A stretch of DNA of 64,000 bases from Xenorhabdus innexi. Its GTDB lineage: Bacteria; Pseudomonadota; Gammaproteobacteria; Enterobacterales; Enterobacteriaceae. The DNA is taken from contig NZ_NIBU01000006.1 of assembly GCF_002632485.1 (NCBI RefSeq), positions 1 through 64,000 on the forward strand, written 5' to 3'. Position numbers and translations under genes: made by a program. The first letter of the stretch is position 1. The number at the start of each line of letters is the position of its first letter. A model generated the notes under the pieces. It saw nothing but the letters and a program-made list of their open reading frames with translations, ran no database searches and was not told where the DNA came from. Positions 56,590-64,000 of this stretch are shown piece after piece.

Positions 56590-58510
56590 TAGTTCGTGTC
56601 CCGGTGGTTGGCTTGCCGGCAGATAGTGGCCTGTTTTTATTAGCAGGCTCAGTAGCTGAGGGACGCTTATCACTCTTGATCAGGATATGATCCAAAATCT
56701 GGCGTCCGATGGCACCGACAGATGGCCCGGCTCCCCCATTCTCTAAAATAATGGAGACGGCAACGGTTGGATTATCATAAGGCGCAAAAGCAATCATCAG
56801 CTTGTGATCCCGCAGATGCTCTGCAAGTTTACTTGCATTATAGGTTTCATATCTGAATACCTGAGCTGTACCGGTTTTCACTGCAGCTTTGTAGGGAGTA
56901 CCGGCGAAAAATCTGCGTGCTGTACCGTTCGGGGCGTTGGCAACACCATACATTCCCTCTTTGGCTATCTCCCAATAGCCGGAATGGATATCTCCGATGG
57001 GTTCAATCACGGGCGGCTGGTAAGGATGTACGCTGTTGTTCAGGTGCGTCCTCAGCAGGAAGTGGGGTGTTTTCACTTCTCCGTCATTGATCAATATCAT
57101 CAGGGCCTTAACCATTTGCATCGGTGTTGCTGTCCAGTATCCCTGACCGATACCGACAGATATGGTATCCCCTTGATACCAAGGTTTTTTATAGCGTTTT
57201 TGTTTCCACTCCCGGGTTGGCATATTACCCGCAGTCTCTTCTTTCAGATCAATGCCGGTAAACTGACCATAACCAAACTTTATCATCCACTCTGAGAGTT
57301 TATCGATACCCATATCATAGGCGAGCTGATAGAAAAAGGTATCAGCCGATTCAACGATGGACTTATGCACATTAAGCTGACCATGCCCATAACGTTTCCA
57401 GTCGCGGTAACTCATGTTGGAGTTAGGTAATTGCCATCTACCTGTATCAAAAATGGTTGTATTCTTTGTGATAACACCGCTGCTGAGTGCTGCAACAGCA
57501 ATAAACGGTTTTACGGTTGAGGCCGGAGGGTAAGCGCCTTGTGTTGCACGGTTAATTAATGGGCGGTTAGGATTATTGAGCAGGGCTTTATAATCCTTGC
57601 TGGAAATACCATCAATAAACAGATTCGGATCATAGCTCGGTGTTGATACCATCGCCAGAACTTCGCCGGTTCGGGGATCGGTAACAACAACTGCTGCGCG
57701 GCTGGTTGTCAGGATCTCTTCAATGTAGGTTTGCAGCTCTAAATCTATTGACAGGTAAATGTCTTTACCTGCTTGCGGCGGTTGCTCATGCAGCTGACGG
57801 ATGACTTTGCCACGGTTATTCACTTCAACTTCTTCATAGCCGGGTTTGCCATGCAGAATGGATTCATAATAACGTTCAATACCCAGTTTCCCGATATCAT
57901 GAGTAGCTGCATAATCCTGTAAAAGCCCATCTTGTTCTAGCCGTTCCACATCTTTGTCATTAATTTTGGAAACATAGCCGATAACATGGGTGAGGGCAGA
58001 ACCATAAGGATAATAACGGCGTTGATATCCCTTGATTTCCAGACCGGGGAAACGGTACTGATTAACTGAGAATCGGGCAACCTGCACCTGAGTCAGAGGT
58101 GTTTTCAGCGGAATTGAAGTAAAACGACGGGCACGTCGCCGTTCTTTTTGGAAATTCTCGATATCTTCATCAGTTAACCCGATGATAGAACGCAGCTCAT
58201 TTAGCGTCTTATCAAGATCATCCACTTTTTGTGGCACAATCTCCAATTGGTAAATCGTACGGTTTGCTGCCAGCAGTGTCCCGTTACGGTCATAAATAAG
58301 CCCGCGGCTTGGCGCAATGGGAACAAGCTTAATACGGTTCCCATTTGAGCGTGTCTGGTAATCTTCATGCCGGGTTATCTGGAGATTATAGAGGTTGGCA
58401 ACCAGAACCCCTGTTAAAAGGATAATGCCAACAAACGCCACGAGTGCGCGGCGTATAAAGAGGGCTGATTCAGCCGTATAATCGCGAAAAGGAGTTCGTT
58501 TATTCTTCAT
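56582..58510 (-). CDS. mrdA: Penicillin-binding protein 2, elongation transpeptidase
   Basis: A 642-residue class B penicillin-binding protein. One N-terminal membrane segment ([20 protein letters not shown] region), a pedestal domain ([13 protein letters not shown]-type segment) and a transpeptidase with the active serine in [14 protein letters not shown] as the SxN-type region and KTGTAQ. It crosslinks the wall during elongation with RodA. ATG 58510 gives a start like E. coli's (short charged stretch before FRDYTAES); GTG 58528 would add six residues. It lies 36 bases after rlmH. Confidence 0.97.
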   Translation of the reverse strand: MKNKRTPFRDYTAESALFIRRALVAFVGIILLTGVLVANLYNLQITRHEDYQTRSNGNRIKLVPIAPSRGLIYDRNGTLLAANRTIYQLEIVPQKVDDLDKTLNELRSIIGLTDEDIENFQKERRRARRFTSIPLKTPLTQVQVARFSVNQYRFPGLEIKGYQRRYYPYGSALTHVIGYVSKINDKDVERLEQDGLLQDYAATHDIGKLGIERYYESILHGKPGYEEVEVNNRGKVIRQLHEQPPQAGKDIYLSIDLELQTYIEEILTTSRAAVVVTDPRTGEVLAMVSTPSYDPNLFIDGISSKDYKALLNNPNRPLINRATQGAYPPASTVKPFIAVAALSSGVITKNTTIFDTGRWQLPNSNMSYRDWKRYGHGQLNVHKSIVESADTFFYQLAYDMGIDKLSEWMIKFGYGQFTGIDLKEETAGNMPTREWKQKRYKKPWYQGDTISVGIGQGYWTATPMQMVKALMILINDGEVKTPHFLLRTHLNNSVHPYQPPVIEPIGDIHSGYWEIAKEGMYGVANAPNGTARRFFAGTPYKAAVKTGTAQVFRYETYNASKLAEHLRDHKLMIAFAPYDNPTVAVSIILENGGAGPSVGAIGRQILDHILIKSDKRPSATEPANKNRPLSAGKPTTGTRTNE

Positions 58511-58546
58511 CCCATTACCAGAATTCACGGTGATAGATTACCTAAT

Positions 58547-59017
58547 TTATTCCCGATGATAAGGGTGATTAGTGGTGATACTCCATGCCCGGTACAGGCT
58601 TTCAGCAACCAAAACCCGTACCAGAGGATGTGGAAGAGTCAGTGGGGAAAGTGACCAGCTCTGTTCTGCCGCTGCTTTACAGGCAGGAGCTAACCCTTCC
58701 GGACCACCAATCAGCAAACTGACATTTCTTCCGTCCTGTTTCCAGCGTTCAAGCTGTTGTGCCAGTTGGGGTGTTTCCCAACGGGAACCGGGGATATCCA
58801 GCGTGACAATACGATTGCCTTTACTGACCGCCGACAACATCTGCTCGCCTTCTTTTTCCAAAATGCGTTTAATGTCGGCGTTTTTGCCTCGTTTTCCTGC
58901 CGGAATTTCAATGAGTTCGAATGGCATATCTTTGGGAAAACGGTGCAAGTAATCCATGAAGCCGGTCTGTACCCAGTCCGGCATTTTTGTTCCTACAGCG
59001 ACAAGTTGTAACTTCAA
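58547..59017 (-). CDS. rlmH: 23S rRNA (pseudouridine1915-N3)-methyltransferase
   Basis: A 156-residue SPOUT methyltransferase that methylates pseudouridine 1915 in helix 69 of 23S rRNA. The motifs [24 protein letters not shown] and [21 protein letters not shown] are the SAM-knot parts. It has nearly the E. coli length (155) and ends HPYHRE. It follows rsfS by two bases. Confidence 0.97.
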   Translation of the reverse strand: MKLQLVAVGTKMPDWVQTGFMDYLHRFPKDMPFELIEIPAGKRGKNADIKRILEKEGEQMLSAVSKGNRIVTLDIPGSRWETPQLAQQLERWKQDGRNVSLLIGGPEGLAPACKAAAEQSWSLSPLTLPHPLVRVLVAESLYRAWSITTNHPYHRE

Positions 59018-59019
59018 AC

Positions 59020-59337
59020 TCAGCTCCAGAGTTTTTCCAGTTCATACATACGGCGGCTGTCTTCCTGCATGACATGTACCATCACTTCGCCGAGATCCAC
59101 AACAATCCAGTCTGAAACCCCTTGCCCTTCAACACCCAAAGGCATAATGCCGGCTTCACGGCAGTCATCAACCAGATTGTCAGAGACTGACATCAGATGG
59201 CGGGTTGATGTACCGGTGCAGATAACCATGCAGTCTGTAATGCTGGATTTTCCGCGAACATCTATAGAAACAATATCCTGTGCTTTTGAATCTTCAAGTT
59301 TATCAATAATAAATTTTTGTAGTTCTGTGCCTTGCAA
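59020..59337 (-). CDS. rsfS: Ribosome silencing factor RsfS
   Basis: A 105-residue protein that binds uL14 on the large subunit and blocks joining of the small subunit in starvation. Close to E. coli RsfS (105): [34 protein letters not shown] and [20 protein letters not shown] 59337 is used as start because it gives the family length and has AAGG 8 bases upstream; a GTG three codons earlier overlaps that site. Confidence 0.95.
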   Translation of the reverse strand: MQGTELQKFIIDKLEDSKAQDIVSIDVRGKSSITDCMVICTGTSTRHLMSVSDNLVDDCREAGIMPLGVEGQGVSDWIVVDLGEVMVHVMQEDSRRMYELEKLWS

Positions 59338-59444
59338 AAGGATCACCTTAATTTTATCAAAGTAGTTGAGTAACGCAGAATAATAGCATGCCCGTCTCTA
59401 TAAACGTAAGCTACTGATCCGGGAAATCACATATGATTTAACTA

Positions 59445-60116
59445 TCAACTATATAACTGCTGGGAATCAATATAATTTTGTATTAATGGAGGCAATAAAT
59501 CATCACAGTTTAAGCCCTGTTGATGGCGGCGGCGAATATCGGTTGCTGAAATGTCCAACAACGGTGTTTCAGCCAGATAAATGTAACCGTGTGATTTATG
59601 ACTTAAGGGGGCAGGTGTATCAATTTTGTGTTGTTCAAGCCACTCCTGCATTTCCGGCGTTGAAAGTTGTTTTGAATATCCGGGACGGGAGCAGACCAGT
59701 AAATGGCAGATATCCAGTAATTCAGACCAGCGATGCCAGGTATGAATAGATTGCAGGGAGTCCTGCCCGATGATAAATGCCAGCGGGCATTGCTCACCAA
59801 CTTCTGCACGGAATGATTTTAATGTATCAATCGTGTAAGAAGGTGTCTGACGCTGCAATTCCCGCGTATCAACAGTAAACAGGGGATTATCCTGTATAGC
59901 CAGACGCACCATTTCCAGCCGTTGCTGTGCGGTAGCTTCTGGTTGAGGGCGGTGCGGCGGGACATGATTAGGTAACAGAATAACCTGTTTAAGCCCTGCC
60001 AGTTTTGCTAATGCTTCTACCGGACGTAAATGACCATAATGGATAGGATCAAAAGTACCACCAAATAAAGCATGAATAATGGGTGAGTCTGAGGGTGAAT
60101 TAGTGGTGTGAAGCAT
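59445..60116 (-). CDS. nadD: Nicotinate-nucleotide adenylyltransferase
   Basis: A 223-residue nucleotidyltransferase that makes nicotinate adenine dinucleotide for NAD synthesis. Motifs: [14 protein letters not shown] with the HxGH signature, PNHVPPHR, and the C-terminal ISATDIRRR (ISxTxxR). Slightly longer than E. coli NadD (213). It overlaps holA by 17 bases. The cobC gene that follows in E. coli is missing. Confidence 0.97.
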   Translation of the reverse strand: MLHTTNSPSDSPIIHALFGGTFDPIHYGHLRPVEALAKLAGLKQVILLPNHVPPHRPQPEATAQQRLEMVRLAIQDNPLFTVDTRELQRQTPSYTIDTLKSFRAEVGEQCPLAFIIGQDSLQSIHTWHRWSELLDICHLLVCSRPGYSKQLSTPEMQEWLEQHKIDTPAPLSHKSHGYIYLAETPLLDISATDIRRRHQQGLNCDDLLPPLIQNYIDSQQLYS

Positions 60117-61167
60117 TCAAAAAACTCTCTGGTAATATTTTTCCGTGCGTTTTTCCGAGGTCTTTTCCATATAACAGCAGCATAGAAAGAGTTTCCAGAT
60201 CAGCCCAAATAGATTGGCCATAATCCTGTTTAATACGCAACTCCATCCGGGTCAACAAATGTATAGCAGTGTGCAGATCTTGTAGTGATAGCCGCTGTAA
60301 TGCGGTTGTCAGAAGCACTCGACGGTTCTGCCAGACTTTATGTTGATCAAACAGTGTCTTTAATGGTGTTATCTTTTCCTGACGCTTAAATGTTAACAGT
60401 AGCATCAGTTCTCGCTGTATAGTACGAAGCAGAATAATCTCTTCGGTATCTTCCTGCCGTAATTGTTTCAGGACATGCCATCCGCGTTTGACCTTGCCAG
60501 CCAGCAAAGCATCAACCCAATGGTAAGGTGCAAAATGTGCCGCATCATTGACAGCCTCTTCGACCCGATGAAGGGTCAACCGATTATCAGGATAGAGCAA
60601 TGAAAGGCGTTCCAGCGCCTGCGACAATGCCAACAGATTACCTTCATAGCAATAGCACAGTAACTGGTTAGCCTCATCCTCCAGTGACAGACCCATATTT
60701 TTAGCGCGTTGTGCAACCCATTGAGGCAGACGATTCTGCTCAGGATTCAGACAGCTAACATAGACACCATTTTTCCCGATTGCTTTGAACCAGTTGCTGT
60801 TTTCCTGCGCTTTAGTCAGTTTATGCCCGCGCAATATCAACAAAATATCATCATGCAATAATTCGGATAGCTTGGTCAGACGCTCTGCCATTGCCGCATT
60901 GGGGCCATTTTCAGGTAATAGCAGAGTAATTGACTGGCGGCTGGCGAAAAGACTGAGCGACTGACACAGGCTGAAGATGTCATCCCACTCGGTATGGTTA
61001 TCCAGTGAGAATGAGAAATGCTCCATAAAGCCGTGCTGTTCAGCCACCCTACGGATATTGTCCTGACTTTCCTGTAGCAGCAATGGTTCATTGCCCCATA
61101 GCAGGTAGTTATTCCGCAGCCCTTCATTGAGCTGCGAAAGAAGTTGTTCAGGATAGAGTCTGATCAT
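60100..61167 (-). CDS. holA: DNA polymerase III subunit delta
   Basis: A 355-residue clamp-loader subunit (E. coli 343). It opens the beta sliding clamp. Visible are the family start ([28 protein letters not shown] region), the [14 protein letters not shown] segment and the C-terminal collar region. It overlaps lptE by 4 bases (ATGA) and nadD by 17, showing a tight operon. Confidence 0.96.
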   Translation of the reverse strand: MIRLYPEQLLSQLNEGLRNNYLLWGNEPLLLQESQDNIRRVAEQHGFMEHFSFSLDNHTEWDDIFSLCQSLSLFASRQSITLLLPENGPNAAMAERLTKLSELLHDDILLILRGHKLTKAQENSNWFKAIGKNGVYVSCLNPEQNRLPQWVAQRAKNMGLSLEDEANQLLCYCYEGNLLALSQALERLSLLYPDNRLTLHRVEEAVNDAAHFAPYHWVDALLAGKVKRGWHVLKQLRQEDTEEIILLRTIQRELMLLLTFKRQEKITPLKTLFDQHKVWQNRRVLLTTALQRLSLQDLHTAIHLLTRMELRIKQDYGQSIWADLETLSMLLLYGKDLGKTHGKILPESFLNASHH

Positions 61168-61691
61168 TGTTTTTGTGTTTCAGCCGATTTTGGTTGCTCT
61201 GCACTTTGAATTGTCAGCAGTTTGCGTATCAACTGACGGGCAGCCTGTTCACGCATTTCCTGCTTAACAAGTTCGTTTTCTGCATCTTTTGCCAGAGCTT
61301 CCAACGGGTTATCAAAGAACGAACGTTCAACTCTTGCCTGTAATGGATAAATATTACCATTCGGCATCAGAACCTGTGCATCAACATCCAGCACCATCTG
61401 GCGTTCCGCCGCTTTACCATCCTGAAAGACTGAAACAGTGACATTGTTTTCACTTGAACCCACTAATTTCAGTATCGGTAGTGAGGCACTGGCCTGTTCA
61501 GCAATTCTGACATCATTCAGACGTAGTTGCTGACGTACCGCCCGTGCCAGAGGACCATAAGGATCGCCAGAACTCAGCTGTAATGTCTGGAGTTCTTTGG
61601 GAACCTGTGTTGTGCCACGAAGATGAAAGCCGCAGCCAGCGGTGACAAGCACCGCTAACCCCAGCAACAACGTGAAAATACGATGTCGCAT
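61164..61691 (-). CDS. lptE: LPS-assembly lipoprotein LptE
   Basis: A 175-residue outer-membrane lipoprotein that plugs the LptD barrel and helps insert lipopolysaccharide. Signal peptide with lipobox VTAGC, then GFHLRGT, the family start. ATG 61691 has AGGAAAG directly upstream; an in-frame start at 61715 would reach into leuS. It follows leuS on the same strand, the E. coli order. Confidence 0.95.
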   Translation of the reverse strand: MRHRIFTLLLGLAVLVTAGCGFHLRGTTQVPKELQTLQLSSGDPYGPLARAVRQQLRLNDVRIAEQASASLPILKLVGSSENNVTVSVFQDGKAAERQMVLDVDAQVLMPNGNIYPLQARVERSFFDNPLEALAKDAENELVKQEMREQAARQLIRKLLTIQSAEQPKSAETQKQ

Positions 61692-61707
61692 ACTCTTTCC
61701 TATAATA

Positions 61708-64000
61708 TTAACCAACGACCAGATTCAGCAATTTACCCGGAACATAGATAACTTTTCGGATGCTCACGCCTTCAAGGTATTTCGCTACGCTGTATTCCTG
61801 AGAAGCCATCTCCTGAACATATTCTTTTGTCGCATCTGCCGGAACAGTAATGCGGCCACGAACTTTACCGTTGATCTGAATGATGACCAGTTTAGTATCA
61901 TCAATCATCGCCTGTTCATCAGCCTGCGGCCATGCAGCGGTATCAATATCACTTTCATTACCGAGGGCTTTCCACATTACGAAGCTGGCATGTGGTGTGA
62001 TAGGTGAAAGCATACGCACAACGGCGGTCAGTGCTTCCTGCATCAGCGCACGATCCTGCTCTGTCTCCTGTGGTGCACGGGTCAGTTTATTCATCAGTTC
62101 CATGACGGCAGCTACTGCGGTATTGAATGCCTGACGGCGACCGATATCATCGGTGACTTTCGCAATCGTTTTGTGCAAATCGCGGCGCAAATCTTTCTGT
62201 TCTGTTGTCAGGCTGGTGATATCCAGAGGCTGGATTTCACCTTTATCAGCATTGTTATTGACATGCTCGTGAACCAGACGCCATACACGTTTCAGGAAAC
62301 GGTTAGCCCCTTCTACACCAGATTCCTGCCATTCCAGAGTCAGCTCTGGTGGTGCAGCGAACATCATAAATAAACGAACGGTATCAGCACCATATTTATT
62401 CACCATCTCTTGTGGGTCGATACCGTTATTTTTGGATTTTGACATTTTGCTCATGCCGGTATAGACCAGCTCATGCCCATCCTGATCCACTGCTTTGATG
62501 ATGCGGCCTTTCTCATCACGCTCAACAATAGCATCAGCCGGAGACACCCATATTTTTTCGCCGTTGCTACCCGTGTAATAGAAAGCATCTGCCAGAACCA
62601 TACCCTGACACAGCAGACGTTTTGCCGGTTCATCCGAATTGACCAGACCAGCATCACGCATCAGTTTGTGGAAGAAACGGAAATACATCAGGTGCATGAT
62701 GGCATGTTCAATACCACCAATGTATTGATCAACAGGCAGCCAGTGGTTGGCAGCAGCAGGATCAAGCATTCCTTTATCATAATCCGGGCAGGTATAACGT
62801 GCGTAATACCAGGAGGATTCCATAAAGGTATCAAAAGTATCAGTTTCACGCAGAGCCGGCTGACCATTAATCGTTGTTTTGGCCCATTCTGGGTCTGCTT
62901 TAATCGGGCTGGTGATGCCATCCATGACGACATCTTCCGGCAGAATAACCGGCAGTTGATCTTCAGGAACCGGAACAACAGTACCATCTTCCAGTGTTGC
63001 CATCGGAATTGGTGCGCCCCAGTAACGCTGACGGGAAACTCCCCAGTCACGCAGACGATAGTTAACCTTACGTTTGCCTGCTCCCATTTCAACCAGCTTA
63101 TCAGCGATGGCATTGAAGCCTTCTTCGTGGCTCAGGCCACTGAATTCGCCGGAATTGACCAGAGCGTTCTTATCGGTAAATGCGCCTTCCTGAACGTTTG
63201 GTACGTTACCCTCGTTGTCCAGAATGACGGCTTTCATTGGCAGGCTGTATTTAGTCGCAAATTCCCAGTCACGCTGATCATGGGCCGGAACCGCCATAAC
63301 CGCACCTGTGCCGTATTCCATCAGAACGAAGTTGGCTACCCAGATAGCAATTTTTTCGTTAGTTAACGGATGGATCACGAACATGCCGGTTGACATGCCT
63401 TTCTTCTCCATCGTTGCCATATCAGCTTCAGCAACTTTAGTATTACGACATTCGTTGATAAAGTCTGCCAGCTCAGAATTATTTTCTGCTGCCTGTTTGG
63501 CCAGAGGATGACCAGCGGCTACAGCAACATAGGTAGCCCCCATAAAGGTATCTGGACGGGTGGTATAAACGGTCAGTGTTTCCTGACTGTCAGCAACATT
63601 AAAGGTAATTTCAGCACCTTCTGAACGGCCAATCCAGTTACGCTGCATAACTTTGACCTGCTCCGGCCATTCTTCCAGTTTATCCAGATCATTCAGCAAC
63701 TCTTCAGCGTAATCGGTGATTTTAATAAACCACTGTGGGATCTCTTTGCGTTCTACAGGGCTGTCACAGCGCCAGCAGCAGCCATCAATAACCTGCTCAT
63801 TTGCCAGAACAGTCAGATCGTTCGGACACCAGTTAACAGCGGAGGTTTTTTTGTAAACCAGTCCTTTTTCATACAGCTTAGTAAAGAACCACTGTTCCCA
63901 GCGATAATATTCTGGTGTACAGGTTGTGACTTCCCGATCCCAGTCGTAACCGAATCCCAGCATTTTCAGCTGACCTTTCATATATTCGATATTGGAATAA
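61708..64000 (-). CDS. leuS: Leucyl-tRNA synthetase, C-terminal 764 residues (start outside window)
   Basis: The window ends within leuS. The part present holds the zinc finger ([13 protein letters not shown]), the editing domain ([29 protein letters not shown]), the catalytic KMSKS loop ([13 protein letters not shown]) and the C-terminal domain ending [15 protein letters not shown]. Reading continues in frame to base 64,000 ([14 protein letters not shown]). About 95 N-terminal residues with the HIGH motif are missing. Compared with E. coli LeuS (860 residues) the alignment is nearly collinear. Confidence 0.97.
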   Translation of the reverse strand, partial: YSNIEYMKGQLKMLGFGYDWDREVTTCTPEYYRWEQWFFTKLYEKGLVYKKTSAVNWCPNDLTVLANEQVIDGCCWRCDSPVERKEIPQWFIKITDYAEELLNDLDKLEEWPEQVKVMQRNWIGRSEGAEITFNVADSQETLTVYTTRPDTFMGATYVAVAAGHPLAKQAAENNSELADFINECRNTKVAEADMATMEKKGMSTGMFVIHPLTNEKIAIWVANFVLMEYGTGAVMAVPAHDQRDWEFATKYSLPMKAVILDNEGNVPNVQEGAFTDKNALVNSGEFSGLSHEEGFNAIADKLVEMGAGKRKVNYRLRDWGVSRQRYWGAPIPMATLEDGTVVPVPEDQLPVILPEDVVMDGITSPIKADPEWAKTTINGQPALRETDTFDTFMESSWYYARYTCPDYDKGMLDPAAANHWLPVDQYIGGIEHAIMHLMYFRFFHKLMRDAGLVNSDEPAKRLLCQGMVLADAFYYTGSNGEKIWVSPADAIVERDEKGRIIKAVDQDGHELVYTGMSKMSKSKNNGIDPQEMVNKYGADTVRLFMMFAAPPELTLEWQESGVEGANRFLKRVWRLVHEHVNNNADKGEIQPLDITSLTTEQKDLRRDLHKTIAKVTDDIGRRQAFNTAVAAVMELMNKLTRAPQETEQDRALMQEALTAVVRMLSPITPHASFVMWKALGNESDIDTAAWPQADEQAMIDDTKLVIIQINGKVRGRITVPADATKEYVQEMASQEYSVAKYLEGVSIRKVIYVPGKLLNLVVG

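Noticed and set aside
55465-56673. RodA starting at 56673
   Set aside because: The extra 28 residues lie within mrdA and match nothing in RodA; the ATG at 56589 overlapping the mrdA stop fits better.
61708-63981. leuS starting at the ATG at 63981
   Set aside because: Upstream codons to the window end (NIEY) continue the LeuS sequence; this Met is internal.

Overview
The window looks like a chromosomal segment of a moderately AT-rich member of the Enterobacterales. Gene content and order, and protein divergence from Escherichia coli, fit the Morganellaceae (Photorhabdus/Xenorhabdus type) best. The genus is an inference; no species marker was read. Housekeeping blocks keep E. coli order but lack several genes: trxC between yfiF and tapT, tatE/ybeM beside crcB and lipA, and cobC between rsfS and nadD.

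Layout. (1) 1-6980: the 3' end of a 5S rRNA gene with its terminator, then yfiM, pssA, patZ and tapT on the minus strand and yfiF on the plus strand. (2) 7160-15190: an apparent ferric-siderophore uptake operon behind a Fur-box-like site. It encodes a TonB-dependent receptor, binding lipoprotein, two FecCD-type permeases, an ATPase and an FhuF-like reductase, and ends with a chromosomal Qnr-type pentapeptide-repeat gene. No siderophore biosynthesis genes are beside it. (3) 15213-19266: an abgR/abgA/abgT-like p-aminobenzoyl-glutamate locus without abgB, ending in a terminator. (4) 19701-41490: a co-directional, mostly translationally coupled PKS/NRPS gene cluster. (5) 41580-46371: emrB, emrA, mprA, ygaH and ygaZ. 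(6) 46372-47761: a 1.4-kb AT-rich stretch with at most two tiny ORFs. (7) 47762-64000: ogt, cspE, crcB, lipA, lipB, a trkH-family gene, ybeD, dacA, rlpA, mrdB, mrdA, rlmH, rsfS, nadD, holA, lptE and the 3' part of leuS.

The most interesting part is region 4. Two proteins together carry the order AL-ACP-KS-AT // ACP-AMT-C-A-PCP. This is the logic known from mycosubtilin/iturin synthetases for making a beta-amino fatty acid and condensing it with an amino acid. A second C-A-PCP protein and a free thioesterase follow. Around them sit a lysine-2,3-aminomutase-like radical SAM enzyme, a class I aminotransferase, a VioC/OrfP/AsnO-like oxygenase, a PanE-like reductase, a Rieske oxygenase and an MFS exporter. 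Three of these are family-level counterparts of viomycin enzymes (VioP, VioC, VioQ). I infer a short beta-amino-lipopeptide carrying one or two modified residues, possibly an Asn-like one from the second adenylation domain. Several motifs are atypical, including the A3/A5 motifs of the first A domain, the Gly-rich loop and residue 330 of the aminomutase, and HHxxxDN in the second C domain. The product is therefore unlikely to be readable by simple homology.
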